Source: Onthovicinus sp900555545
GTDB lineage: Bacteria > Bacillota > Clostridia > Oscillospirales > Acutalibacteraceae
Assembly: GCA_949296915.1 (NCBI GenBank)
Contig: CASFPX010000001.1
Span: forward strand, 1 to 64,000
Reading direction: 5' to 3'
DNA length: 64,000 nucleotides
Positions 26,059 through 36,500 of this stretch are shown piece after piece. The notes below the pieces were generated by a model. The model was not told the origin of the DNA, searched no databases, and was given only the letters and a program-made list of their open reading frames with translations. The stretch's first letter is position 1, and every line of letters starts with the position of its first letter. The position numbers were made by a program, and so were the translations under genes.

Positions 26059-28407
26059 ACGGGTTGCCTGTGAGATTTTTCTCTTTTCGCGCCAGGAAAG
26101 CTGAATTTTCTGCACCCGATAGGTATTGAACTTCATTTTTTGGGGATCAATCTGATAGTAGAAATTCTGCCTCCGGCTGGAGAAGTTATATACAGCCACA
26201 AGCAGGGCGTCCGGCCTTTCATACACAGTAACCAGTACATCCAGGTTATCCGTGCGGATGGGGCACTCGCTGTGCCAGTAGCCGAGCATCCGGGAATCTT
26301 GGATGTGAAAGTCATCCCACACGCGGTAGATCCTGTCCGCATTGTACACATGCCAGCCATACCGGTTGTTCATGCCGTAGAGCATCCCGGCGTAGGGATC
26401 CCCGCCGCCCTCGAGCATCTCGCTCATGTTGCCGTACATCAGGCCGCTGACCTCCGTGAAGATATAGTCCGGGTTCAGTTTGCGGCAGTCGAATCCCTCC
26501 CCGATCCACAAGCTGTCCACAAAGGGCAGGATATTTGCGTAAATATTCATGCAGGGGCAGTCGCCGGCAAGATTCTCCTCATGGTTCCACATATGCATAT
26601 CGATCAGGCCGCCCGTCTGATCGAGAATTTTCCGTGCCCGGCGGAGCGTCACATCATCCAGGGAAGTGTCGTCAATATAGATCCCCTTGATCCCCAGGTG
26701 ATCCACCAGCCACTGGAGCCCTTCAATATAGTAGTTCTCGATCCGGGAATCGGGCTGGATGATAAAAGCGATGTCATCATCCCCCTTGTGTGGGCCGCTC
26801 TTGTAGTGGACCTGCCAGGCGGGGATGATATTTTCGCCAAAATATTTGTGCAGCCAGTCACGGTCCGTAAAAGTGTCCAGCCCCTGTCCCTTTTGCTGGA
26901 AGATGATCTCGTTCCCAAGCGCCTTATAGCAGAAGAGCTCCGCCGTATGATTGCTCATCTCCCGCGCCGTGTAGTAGAGTTTGACGCCGATCCCCTTTTG
27001 TTTTGCTGTGTCAATAAATTTCTTGAGCCGCTCGGTCTCAATAAATGGATAGTTGATATACGGGTGCAGGGCGTTCCCGTGGTGAACATTGAAATAGTTC
27101 AGATGCGCCTTTTCCGCCCGGCGGAGATGTCTATATTCCCGGTCCCCCACGTGGTAGCTCTGGTAGTAGCGGGTGGCATAGTGCTTTTTGTAGTCGATGG
27201 GTTTGAATGGCGTGAGGTATACCTCGTACCGGAAGGTCAGGTTTTTTCCACACCGGAAGTGGAAAATTCCCGTATCCGCAGTAAAATCGGCTCCCCCCTC
27301 CGTGCGGGAGGAGGCAATGCTTCCGGCGCCGTGGTTATCCCAGGTATCCTCTGGAATGACGATGGGCAGATTGTTGTAATAGACGTTGACAAGCGGCGTG
27401 CGGTAATATTCATCCTTCAGGCGGATCATTGCGCCGCCGTTGATTGTGCCGGTGTACAGGCTGTCATGGCGCAGGCCGTCCCATCCTGTCCGGACATCCG
27501 CAAAATAGCCGCCGCGCTTGCCGAGTCCCATATTGTAAACGCTGGCACGATTGGAAAAGGGGATAGCGAGCACAATGCGCGATTCGAACTCCGCCTTTGG
27601 CGTGAGAGTGATCCAATATTCAAACTTGCCCTCGCAATGGGCCTCTAATCTTACCTGTGCGGAGAGATGTTCGCTCTCCCCCTTAACCGCGATTAAAGCA
27701 CAATCCCCCAAGTTTTCAACAGTTGGTGTTGAAAATGTGAAAACTTCATTTTCGATTGTAAAAGAGGCTGCTTTGCGCAGCAGTTCAAGCTGCACTTTAT
27801 TTGTCAGGCAGACGCCTTCGTCAAAATAGCTGTACACCTGCTGCATCTGGAGACTGTCACCCAGCTGAATTTTGCGGCCGAGGATCCGGATCACCTCTCC
27901 GTCTGTCTCCACAGGGGAAAATGGTGTGACAACACGGTGATCCTGTGCGCGTGTACTGTTGAGCCAGTTGAGGCGGGAGAGACGCCAAAGCTCATCGTAC
28001 CCGTGATTCTGCACCTCTGCCTGCGATACACAAAAGCGCAGGGTGATTGTTTCATGCTCCGGGCCGTCCAAATGAATTTTTGCCAGATACTGCCCGGCAG
28101 GCAGGCCGGAAAAATCAAAGCCAATGTAGACCGGGTTGATCCGATCTGCGTCCGCATGGAATTTACGGGTAAAAGGGCGGCCAAATTTATCAACGCCCTG
28201 TGTATTGTACACGGTTGCGCGGCCCTCCATGCCATCGGTGGTAATCTGATAGTCCCCATCACATTCACAAAGCAGCAGCTGTACGACAAAGTACTCCTCC
28301 CGCATCACGTTAAAGGAAAAATCGGTACCGTATGAGAGCCCATTTAGTTCTGCCGGATCGTCGAAAATACGGGCAGGTTCTGTCCTGTCTTTTTGATAGA
28401 TTTTCAT
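25996..28407 (-). CDS. DUF6067/GH123-like putative glycoside hydrolase
   Basis: 803 residues, no signal peptide. The N-terminal 400 are beta-rich; from about 420 on comes a TIM-barrel-like half with YFNVHHGNALHPYINYPFIE, GIYIDDTSLDD and DSLWIGEGFDC, ending FTEVSGLMYGNMSEML and a C-terminal beta domain. This pattern is what I know as the DUF6067 group, related to GH123. Two adjacent acidic residues in IYIDDTS are candidate catalytic residues. Substrate unknown; GH123 members act on beta-N-acetylgalactosaminides, but that should not be assumed. The start at 28407 has AAGGGG 9 bases upstream. Confidence 0.72.
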   Translation of the reverse strand: MKIYQKDRTEPARIFDDPAELNGLSYGTDFSFNVMREEYFVVQLLLCECDGDYQITTDGMEGRATVYNTQGVDKFGRPFTRKFHADADRINPVYIGFDFSGLPAGQYLAKIHLDGPEHETITLRFCVSQAEVQNHGYDELWRLSRLNWLNSTRAQDHRVVTPFSPVETDGEVIRILGRKIQLGDSLQMQQVYSYFDEGVCLTNKVQLELLRKAASFTIENEVFTFSTPTVENLGDCALIAVKGESEHLSAQVRLEAHCEGKFEYWITLTPKAEFESRIVLAIPFSNRASVYNMGLGKRGGYFADVRTGWDGLRHDSLYTGTINGGAMIRLKDEYYRTPLVNVYYNNLPIVIPEDTWDNHGAGSIASSRTEGGADFTADTGIFHFRCGKNLTFRYEVYLTPFKPIDYKKHYATRYYQSYHVGDREYRHLRRAEKAHLNYFNVHHGNALHPYINYPFIETERLKKFIDTAKQKGIGVKLYYTAREMSNHTAELFCYKALGNEIIFQQKGQGLDTFTDRDWLHKYFGENIIPAWQVHYKSGPHKGDDDIAFIIQPDSRIENYYIEGLQWLVDHLGIKGIYIDDTSLDDVTLRRARKILDQTGGLIDMHMWNHEENLAGDCPCMNIYANILPFVDSLWIGEGFDCRKLNPDYIFTEVSGLMYGNMSEMLEGGGDPYAGMLYGMNNRYGWHVYNADRIYRVWDDFHIQDSRMLGYWHSECPIRTDNLDVLVTVYERPDALLVAVYNFSSRRQNFYYQIDPQKMKFNTYRVQKIQLSWREKRKISQATRLTGENSLPARDGILFLIKKI

Positions 28408-28522
28408 GGCTGTTATCCCCTTTCCCACCCTATTTTAAATGTTTCTTTGCCACATTCAAATAGATAATCCGGAATAAAACATACAAAAATTGGAATTTAT
28501 TGAGGAGTCTGGGCCGACCGTG

Positions 28523-28551
28523 AAAAAAGAAGTCCTCCGCTGAAGGACTTC
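28523..28551 (-). terminator. terminator of the zinc-ribbon gene
   Basis: GAAGTCCTT/AGGACTTC stem (28529-28551) followed on the minus strand by TTTTTT, about 55 bases after the stop at 28605. Confidence 0.9.
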
Positions 28552-28604
28552 AGTTTTAAGACTTGTAAACTTTTCACGCGGGAGGCGTTTTCCTCCGTGC
28601 GATG

Positions 28605-28853
28605 CTATTTGTCATCCAGCTCCGGCTCCATATATTCCCGCTCCCCGCAGGCGGGACATTTTAAAATTTTACCCTCCACCGCGTTTACGGAAAAAATCAT
28701 TTTCAGCACAGGTGGTTTAAAGCAGTGACCACACTTGGGGCAGCGGAAGTGCTCATATTTGTAAAACCGAATGTAGGAGACTGCCGCGGCAATCACTGCT
28801 GCGACAAGGATACAGAGTACGATGATCAGAATAGCGGTTGAGACGGTATCCAT
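28605..28853 (-). CDS. small membrane protein with zinc ribbon
   Basis: 82 residues. One N-terminal membrane helix (about 7-28, AILIIVLCILVAAVIAAAVS) is followed by a cytoplasmic zinc ribbon: FRCPKCGHCFKPP and, 25 residues later, KCPACGERE, giving the four cysteines of a Zn knuckle pair. An acidic tail ends it. Function unknown; similar proteins are common next to housekeeping genes in Clostridia. Site GGAGGG 7 bases before ATG, and its own terminator, so it is a single-gene unit or the last gene after folD. Confidence 0.8.
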   Translation of the reverse strand: MDTVSTAILIIVLCILVAAVIAAAVSYIRFYKYEHFRCPKCGHCFKPPVLKMIFSVNAVEGKILKCPACGEREYMEPELDDK

Positions 28854-28959
28854 TCAAATCCCTCCGTCCGTGTGATAGGATAATTCCAGCAAAAATATTC
28901 TGTTGGATACAGCTGAAAGGGATCTTTCTCTCTCCAGGGATTCCCCATCGCGCACAAAT

Positions 28960-29814
28960 TCAGGGGATCATGTTTTGGATTTTAGCGGCGGTTACGGTGT
29001 TTTTCAGCAGCATGGCGATCGTCATGGGACCCACGCCGCCGGGCACCGGTGTAATGTAAGAGGCCTTCGGCTCCACGGTGGCAAAATCCACATCACCGCA
29101 GAGCTTGCCGTTCTCATCACGGTCCATGCCTACATCGATCACCACGGCGCCCTCCTTGACCATGTCGCCGGTGATGAACTTGGGCTTACCGACCGCCGCC
29201 ACCAGGATATCAGCACGTGATGTGACGGCCTTGAGATTCCGCGTGCGGGAGTGGCAGGTGGTCACCGTGCCGTTCTCATGCAGGAGGAGCATGCTCATCG
29301 GCTTGCCGACAATGTTGCTCCGGCCGACCACGACGCATTCCTTGCCCTCGGCGCTGATATTATAGTGGTGTAATAGCTCCATGATCCCGGCGGGCGTGCA
29401 AGGCAGGAAGTGATAGTCCCCCAGCATAATCCGCCCCACGTTGGCGGGATGGAACGCATCCACATCTTTCAGCGGGGCGATATTTTCGATGACAGCGCGG
29501 TCATCCAGACCGTTGGGCAGCGGGAGCTGGCACAGAATACCGCTGATATCGCCGCGGCTGTTGAGCGCGCGGACAAGTGCGATCAGCTCGTCAAGGGAGG
29601 TGTCCGCCGCAAGAGCGTGTTCCTCGGAGTAGATGCCCACCTCCGCACAGGCCTTTTTCTTATTGTTGACATAGATGCGGGAGGCCGGATCGTCCCCTAC
29701 GACGATGACCGCCAGCCCGGGTGTAACACCGTGCTCCTTGAGCTGGGCAACCTCCTGTGCCACCCCGGCGCGTACCTGCGCCGCTACAGCCTTACCGTCA
29801 ATGATCTGCGCCAT
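28960..29814 (-). CDS. folD: methylene-THF dehydrogenase/cyclohydrolase FolD
   Basis: 284-residue bifunctional enzyme interconverting 5,10-methylene-, methenyl- and 10-formyl-tetrahydrofolate. Visible: the catalytic Tyr/Lys segment YVNNKKKACAEVGI, the QLPLPNGLD motif, GRSNIVGKPM of the NADP-binding domain, and the C-terminal PVPGGVGPMT. Its start overlaps the end of lgt by 17 bases, so the two are translationally coupled. Confidence 0.97.
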   Translation of the reverse strand: MAQIIDGKAVAAQVRAGVAQEVAQLKEHGVTPGLAVIVVGDDPASRIYVNNKKKACAEVGIYSEEHALAADTSLDELIALVRALNSRGDISGILCQLPLPNGLDDRAVIENIAPLKDVDAFHPANVGRIMLGDYHFLPCTPAGIMELLHHYNISAEGKECVVVGRSNIVGKPMSMLLLHENGTVTTCHSRTRNLKAVTSRADILVAAVGKPKFITGDMVKEGAVVIDVGMDRDENGKLCGDVDFATVEPKASYITPVPGGVGPMTIAMLLKNTVTAAKIQNMIP

Positions 29815-30829
29815 TTGAATCCCCTCCGTCTGTTTTTTGATGTTCTGCGGAGATTTCCTCCGCCTGTACTGCCGGGGCAGTGACCTCGGTTTCTTTCTGC
29901 TTAGCAGGTTCCTTTTTTGGCTCCTCCGGGAAAAAGTCCACCCCTTCGATCGGGCGCGGATGTTTTTTGACCCTTATGAGCATAAAGATCAACACGGCCA
30001 GACACACGACCACCAGAACAGCCGAGAGCAGCTGGGAGACGCGGATGTTGGTGCCGGTGATATACAGGCTATCCGTACGCAGCCCCTCCACGACCATGCG
30101 CTCCAGGCCGTACCAGATGCCATAGCACAGGGCAATCTGCCCGCTGAACTTGCGGAATTTGGCGCAGATCAGCCACAGGACAAAAAATCCGAGCAGGCAC
30201 CACATGGACTCGTAAAAGAATGTTGGATGTACCGGCGCATATGGATCTACCATCACGCCGCCGGCCTCGATCTCCGCCTCATGGCTGAGCAGATAGGCGG
30301 TCGTCTTACTGCTAATCATGCCCCAGGGCTGATCGGTGTTGCAGCCGAATGCCTCCTGGTTCATAAAGTTGCCCCAACGGCCGATGCCCTGGCCGATGAG
30401 CAGGCTCATCCCCGCCATATCGGCCAGGTTCAAAAAGTTAAGCTTGTCAAATTTACAGACAATGAAAGCAGCGATTACGCCGCCGATAATACCGCCGTAA
30501 ATCGCGAGGCCGCCCTCCCAAATTTTAAAGATATCGGCAGGGTGGGCGGAAAAGTAATCCCACTCAAACGCGACATAGTATAGCCGGGCGCCCAGGATGC
30601 CGCCGATGGTGGCGAAGATCAGGACATCGAGCATTTTGTCAATGCTCATTTTCCACTTATAGGCGAGGTGGCCGCCCCACAGTACAGCCAGGAAAAATCC
30701 GAACGCGATGATTACGCCGTACCAGCGGATGGTGATGTCGTGCCCGAAGAGGGTAAATTGTGCCGCTATGGACGGCACATCAAAGCTCCAGCCCAGGCCG
30801 GGGAAGTTGACGGTGGTAAAATCTCCCAT
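29798..30829 (-). CDS. lgt: prolipoprotein diacylglyceryl transferase Lgt
   Basis: Membrane enzyme that adds diacylglycerol to the lipobox cysteine of prolipoproteins (for example the BMP lipoprotein at 58152). About seven membrane helices; the family signature GRWGNFMNQEAFG is present, as is the YGVIIAFGF start. The C terminus has about 60 extra charged residues (EEPKKEPAKQKETEVTAP), beyond the usual 270-280. GGAGG lies 9 bases upstream. Operon with the M16 genes upstream and folD downstream. Confidence 0.96.
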   Translation of the reverse strand: MGDFTTVNFPGLGWSFDVPSIAAQFTLFGHDITIRWYGVIIAFGFFLAVLWGGHLAYKWKMSIDKMLDVLIFATIGGILGARLYYVAFEWDYFSAHPADIFKIWEGGLAIYGGIIGGVIAAFIVCKFDKLNFLNLADMAGMSLLIGQGIGRWGNFMNQEAFGCNTDQPWGMISSKTTAYLLSHEAEIEAGGVMVDPYAPVHPTFFYESMWCLLGFFVLWLICAKFRKFSGQIALCYGIWYGLERMVVEGLRTDSLYITGTNIRVSQLLSAVLVVVCLAVLIFMLIRVKKHPRPIEGVDFFPEEPKKEPAKQKETEVTAPAVQAEEISAEHQKTDGGDSNGADH

Positions 30830-30866
30830 TGTCTCAAGCCTCCAAGGTATTGATCGGGCCGGAGGA

Positions 30867-32141
30867 TCAGGCGGGCAGGATGATGGACAGCGCGCTGAAT
30901 TCCTTGTCCAGCACCTGCGCCGCCCGGTTGACTTGCTCGATCGTCACGTTCCGGTACCCCTCGGCCCGGTCAAAGATCCGCTCCCCGTACAGGTGGGCGT
31001 CGATCATATTATTGGCAAGGCCGTCCACATCATTATACCCCATAATTTCCCTGCCGTAAAGCAGCTTTTTGGCACGGCTGAACGATTCCGGGTCGATCCC
31101 GTTGTTCCGGATTTGGGTCAGGGCGTCCCGAATCACCTGGGCGGCCCGGTGGGGGTCAGTGGACTCCCCGGCCAGGAATACGCTCGCATAACCGGGGCCG
31201 GTAAAGTATTCGCTGCCAAAGCCGGGGCTGATAAGCCCCTGCGTCATCAGGTCGTGGTACAGCTGGGAGGACTCGCCCGCCGCCGCCTCAAGCAGGGTGT
31301 ACATGGCGATGCGCTTTTGGAGTGGGTGCTCCATGGTACGGCAATCCTCCTTGTAGCCGAGCATGAACATCGGAACGGCGACGGAGAGCTTCTGCTCCAC
31401 AAGTTTTTGCCCCACCTGGGCGGGCTCGTCGGGGCAGGTGCGCTCAATCTCAATCTTTTGACACGGTTTTAAGAGCTGATCCGCCGTGCGGAGCACCTGT
31501 TCCACCGTCACATTGCCCACCACGGCCAGCGCCATGTTGTGCAGGTTATAAAAACGGTTATAACATGCGTAAAGCAATTGATCGTCAATCTGGGCGATGG
31601 AGTCGATCGTACCGGCGATATCGATGCGCACGGGATGCTTTTGATACAGCGCGCGCAGAAGGTTGAACTCCAGCTGCCAGCCGGGCTCATCCTGGTACAT
31701 GCGGATCTCCTGCCCGATGATGCCCTGCTCCTTTTGGACCGTCTGCGCCGTAAAGTATGGGTGCTGCACAAAGTCGAGCAGGATCTCGAACGATGCGTCA
31801 AAGTCCCCGGAGGTGGAGAAAAGATAGCACGTGCGGTCAAAGCTCGTGTAGGCGTTGGCGCTGGCGCCCGTTTTAGCGTAGCGCTCAAAGGCGTCGAGCT
31901 CCTCGCTCTCAAACAGCTTGTGCTCCAAAAAGTGCGCAATCCCCTCCGGTACAGTTGTAAATTCTTTTTCACCCTTCAGGCGGAAGCATGTGTCCACGGA
32001 GCCATACCGTGTGCCAAACACGGCATAGGCGGAGGAATATCCCTCCTTGGGCATCACATAGATGCGCAGGCCCGACGCGTGGTCAATCTCAAAATAGCGC
32101 TCGCCGAGCGCGTCATTTTTTACTTCACGGATCTGATTCAT
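30867..32141 (-). CDS. M16 metallopeptidase, active member (YmfH-like)
   Basis: 424 residues. The inverted zinc motif HxxEH is intact (HFLEH, residues 70-74), with the downstream Glu in EQGIIGQEIRMYQDE. Soluble, no signal peptide. Its start overlaps the end of the upstream M16 gene as ATGA. In Bacillus the YmfF/YmfH pair has the same arrangement, one active and one inactive partner, which should form a clam-shell dimer. Its substrate is unknown. The operon continues into lgt and folD. Confidence 0.9.
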   Translation of the reverse strand: MNQIREVKNDALGERYFEIDHASGLRIYVMPKEGYSSAYAVFGTRYGSVDTCFRLKGEKEFTTVPEGIAHFLEHKLFESEELDAFERYAKTGASANAYTSFDRTCYLFSTSGDFDASFEILLDFVQHPYFTAQTVQKEQGIIGQEIRMYQDEPGWQLEFNLLRALYQKHPVRIDIAGTIDSIAQIDDQLLYACYNRFYNLHNMALAVVGNVTVEQVLRTADQLLKPCQKIEIERTCPDEPAQVGQKLVEQKLSVAVPMFMLGYKEDCRTMEHPLQKRIAMYTLLEAAAGESSQLYHDLMTQGLISPGFGSEYFTGPGYASVFLAGESTDPHRAAQVIRDALTQIRNNGIDPESFSRAKKLLYGREIMGYNDVDGLANNMIDAHLYGERIFDRAEGYRNVTIEQVNRAAQVLDKEFSALSIILPA

Positions 32142-33427
32142 GCCTGTACCTCCTCTTCATCGGGCTGGAGAAGATAGACGGTGTCCAGTTCCACACCGCG
32201 TGCCGCCTGCTCCACCTGTTCCCGTGTGACGGCGGAAATCTTACGGGCATACTCCTCCGGCGTATCGACGGCATCCAGCGTCATCTGGCGCATATACCAG
32301 GTGTCCAGATAATCCGGCATATCGTTCATGCTGCGCGCCGAATCGCTCAGTGCCTTGATAGAGGCGGCAAACTCGCTGTCCTCAAAAGCCCCATCCTTCA
32401 TGATGCGCAGCTGGTTGAGGATCTCCGTACGCGCCTTTCCGGCGTTCTCGTTCTCCACGCCGCTGGAGACGAAGATCAGTCCCTTCTGCCGTGTGAGGCG
32501 GGCGGAGCAGTAGTAGCACAGGCTCATCTTCTCCCGCACATTCATGAACAGCCGGGAGTACGGGCCGCCGCCAAAGATATCGGTCATTACCGCATGGGCG
32601 TAGGTGCGGTCGTCCGGCGATCCCATGGCCGTGCGCAGGCCGAGCACCAGCTTGCCCTGGTTGACAGGGAGTTGCTCTGTCTGCTCCCGCACCGGTCCGG
32701 AGAACAGATGGAAGATGGGTGCAGGCAGCGGGTGATAGTCGCGCCCGATCTGCTCAAAGGCCTTTTGAAACCGGTCGCCCACAGCCTGTGCGTCTGCGGA
32801 ACCGACCACATTGATCTGAACCCGCGCACAGCGCAGCAGATCGCGCATGGCGTGTGTGGCGGATTCCGGTGTGATTGTGGCGATATCCTCCACCCGGCCG
32901 TATTTGCTCAGGCCAAAGGGTTCATCTGCACACATGGCGGCCTCGCACTGCTCCAGTGCGTACTGGCGCTTGTCGCTCAGCTCGCTGTCGATCTTTTCCT
33001 TTAACAGGCGTTTTTCCAGCTCCACGGCCTGAGCAGTGAGCAGACCATTCTCCGTCACGGGGTCAAAGAGCATATCACACAGCAAGTCTGCACATGCATC
33101 CGTGAGCGGCTCGCCCTCCAGGGCAAACCGGTCGTCCACCGTGCTGATATAGAGTGTGAGCACCTGTGCGTCGCCCTGCTTGTTGATCCGGGCGTAAACG
33201 ATGGCGCCATACAGCTCAGCAAGCCGTTTATTAAGCGCGGTAAAGTCCGGATACCGGGCGCAGGAGCGCTGCAGCAGGGAGATTGCCAGTGCGTTGACGC
33301 CCGCCGTCTCCGCCCGGAGCGGCACGGCAAAGCTGACGCTCACGCGCAGAGTTTTGAACCGGGAGGTCTGCACGCCGACGATCCGTACGCCGTCCATCAG
33401 CTCCCGCTGGTAAAGGGGATGTTCCAT
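32138..33427 (-). CDS. M16 peptidase-like protein, inactive partner (YmfF-like)
   Basis: 429 residues with the M16 fold but no HxxEH: the corresponding N-terminal helix reads AGVNALAISLLQRSCARYPD. The C-terminal half has the conserved FGGGPYSRLFMNVREKMSLCYY motif (GGxxSRL, REk.gLaY), which in M16 dimers serves substrate binding. Overlaps the active partner by 4 bases. Site GGAGG 10 bases before ATG. Confidence 0.88.
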   Translation of the reverse strand: MEHPLYQRELMDGVRIVGVQTSRFKTLRVSVSFAVPLRAETAGVNALAISLLQRSCARYPDFTALNKRLAELYGAIVYARINKQGDAQVLTLYISTVDDRFALEGEPLTDACADLLCDMLFDPVTENGLLTAQAVELEKRLLKEKIDSELSDKRQYALEQCEAAMCADEPFGLSKYGRVEDIATITPESATHAMRDLLRCARVQINVVGSADAQAVGDRFQKAFEQIGRDYHPLPAPIFHLFSGPVREQTEQLPVNQGKLVLGLRTAMGSPDDRTYAHAVMTDIFGGGPYSRLFMNVREKMSLCYYCSARLTRQKGLIFVSSGVENENAGKARTEILNQLRIMKDGAFEDSEFAASIKALSDSARSMNDMPDYLDTWYMRQMTLDAVDTPEEYARKISAVTREQVEQAARGVELDTVYLLQPDEEEVQA

Positions 33428-33533
33428 CCTTTGTATCCCTCCATTTTAAAAATGAATCATTTTCTCTTCTCTCTTTACTTTTCTATCCTATCATATCACG
33501 CCAAAGCGGATTTTTCCAGATTTTCCCGGCGAA

Positions 33534-36500
33534 TTAACAAATTGTTATTATGATTTTGTGTTCGCCGCCGTCCGCCGGGATGCGGAGGGGAACATTCTCC
33601 ATACGTTCCCCGCGCCGGACGGTCAGATGCACACGCGTGTTTTTGCCAAACCGGTAGCCGGCCGTATAGCCGTCCCATGATGATGGCAGATGGGGGTGCA
33701 CTACGAGCGCGCCGTCCTCCAGCCGGATCCCCAGCAACTCTTCCACCGCTGCGATATAGAACCACCCGGCGGATCCGGTGTACAGGGTCCATCCCGCCTG
33801 GCCCGGCGCACGGGGCGACGCCGTCACGTCGCCAGCCAATGCATAGGGCTCCCCGCGGTACCGCCGCCCGGCCTCGGGATCGGTGCAGATGGCGGCGGGA
33901 TTGATCTGGCGCAGCAGCGCATATCCCTCATCCGTACGTCCGGCGCGCAGCAGCGCCATGCACAGCCAGACAGCCGCGTGCGTGTACTGACCACCGTTCT
34001 CCCGCACCCCGGGCGGGTAGGCGGCCACGTAGCCCGGGTCCGGTGTTCCGCCGTCAAACGGCGGGGAGAACAGCCGGATCAGCCGGTGCTCCGGGTCGGA
34101 GAGCTCCCGCACAGCAGTGTCAAGCGCAGTGTGGATCCGTTCGGTATTTTTCTGCCCGCAGAGGACGGCAAAGGATTGGGTGAGGGAATCTACCGCACAG
34201 GTTGAATTGCCACGTGCGCCCAGCGCCTCGCCATTGTCAAAAAAGGCGCGCAGATAGCGGTCCCCGTCGTAGCAGTGTTCCTCCACCCGCTGCCGCAGGA
34301 GCTCCGCCTGTTCGCGGAAGCGGCGCGCCCGCCAGGACTCCTCCATTCGATCACACAGTGGGGCAAAGGTATCCAATGTGAGTGCGAGGAACTGTGCCAG
34401 CCAGACACTCTCCCCCTCTCCCTTGCAGCCGATGCGGTTGTAGCCATCATTCCAGTCGCCGCCCCCGATCAGGGGCAGCCCGCGCGGTCCGGTGCGGTCG
34501 AGTGCCCGCTCCAGCGCGCGCACAGCGTGTTCATACACACTGCCCGTCTCCTCCGACGGAGTGGGGCTGAAATAGCGCTCCATCTCCTCCGCACGCAGTT
34601 CCTCCCCCGCCAGATAGGGGACCGGTGTGCTCAAAAAGTCCATATCCCCGGTGCAGCGGCAGTACCGGGCCGCCTCATAGGCGATCCAGACGTAGTCGTC
34701 GCTGTACCGTGTGCGCACGCCCCGCACGGAGAGGTGTTCCCCCTCCCCTGGGAACTCGTGCCACCAGTGCAGGCCATCCCCCTGCGGGAACTGATGGGCG
34801 CACGCGCGGAGGACTTGGCGCCGGAGCAGACCGCTGTCAAGGAGAATGAGCGCGCCCGCATCCTGTAACTGGTCGCGCAGCCCCCACGCGCCGCCGCACT
34901 GGTAAAAGGCCGTGCGCGCATCGATCCGGCAGGCCCGGATCTGGTGTGGGAGCCAGGTGTTGACCATCTGATCCAGGCTGGGATCCGGCGTCTGGATGGT
35001 AAGGACGGGTGCTGGAAATTTATTTTCCACCGCGCCGGCGATCATCTGTGGAAAATCTTCTGCCTGAGCGGAAAAGGCCAGGTAAAATTTTAATTCTACG
35101 GATCCCCCTTCCGGCAGGGAGATGTGCTTGCACACAGCGGCACAGGGATCCGGCAGCGGGAGCAGGCGGGCGTCATCCCACTCTCCGGCGAGAAAACGTG
35201 TGCGGTCACAGCAGTAGCAGTCCATGCCGCCATCCACACCCAGATAGGCAAAGCCCGGGATCCCCTCCGCATAAGGATTGTCGAGCAAGAGTCCCTCCAC
35301 ATGGCGGTGGGCGCGGATCATGCGGGCGGTCTCGCGGTTGACGCCCAGAACCGGCTCGATATAGTAGGCGGCCTCGAGCTCGAGCGCCGTGCTGGTGCGG
35401 TTTTCGAGGCGGAGGGTGACGTATTTCATGCTCCCGCGCGGCGGCACGGTGACGGTGACTGTTGTACACACGCCGCCGGCCTCACCGCTCCACCTGGCGG
35501 CCGGCGGGGAAAATTCCGCCCGCGCCCCGTGGACCAGATCATAGATCTGATCCCCGATGCGGAGGAGGAGCAGCTCCCCGCGGTTGTCCGAGCACGGATC
35601 GTTCAGCCAGGGGGTGAGCTTATTCTCACGCGCATTGACAGCCCAGGTGTACCCCAGCGCGCAGTCGCTCACCAGTGTGCCGAACTGTGTATTGGCCAGC
35701 ACATGGCACCACGGGACCTGTGGTTTTTGCAGTACGGTAAAGCTGTCCTGTCCAAACACGCCGTCCGCCACCGACAGCCGCACATCCTCCGGCCCCTGCC
35801 GGGGCGGGGTGACCGGGTGGAGCGGCACAGGGGCAAATTCCGGCACGGGCAGTTGGACGGGTTCCGCACCCAGGGGGACGAAGTAGCGGGCGGAGGCGAT
35901 CAGGCACCGCACGGATGATGGATCGGCCTGGCTGCGGTGGATCAGATGAATCCCGCCGCGCGCGCCCATCAACTGTTCACAGCCGTTTTGACGGGCGCAG
36001 GTGTTTACGGCTTCCTTCATTTTTTCCGGTTCCGATCCGCTGTCAAGCAGGGCAAGATCCACCGGCAGGCCACAGAGGGCGAGACGGCGGCAGATACGCA
36101 GATAGGGAGCCATCTCCTCCGGATGCTCCGACGGTGATGCGAGGAGAATGGGCAGATCCCCGGAGATCCCGAGGGGCCACAGCACGGATGGACCGCCGGT
36201 ATTCTCCGCCGCGGCGAGGTCATAATCCGGGCCACCCTGGGCTGTGTACAGCAGGTGCGGCAGGATTTTGGTCAGGAGCACGCCCTCCATGCTACCCTGG
36301 GCGAACGGCATGGGCGCACCGGGGACTTTTGCCGCGTCCAGCCTGGCGCGGACCAGGCGGAGCCCGGCCTCCTGCGCCGTCTGTGCAGCTGTCATCACGA
36401 GGGCGGCGTTGCAGGAGCCACGGGGCGGAATATCAAAGGGGATCTCTATCGCCGCGCACACATCCTTTACGCTCAGGCGGCTGTCCAGCGGGGCTTCCCG

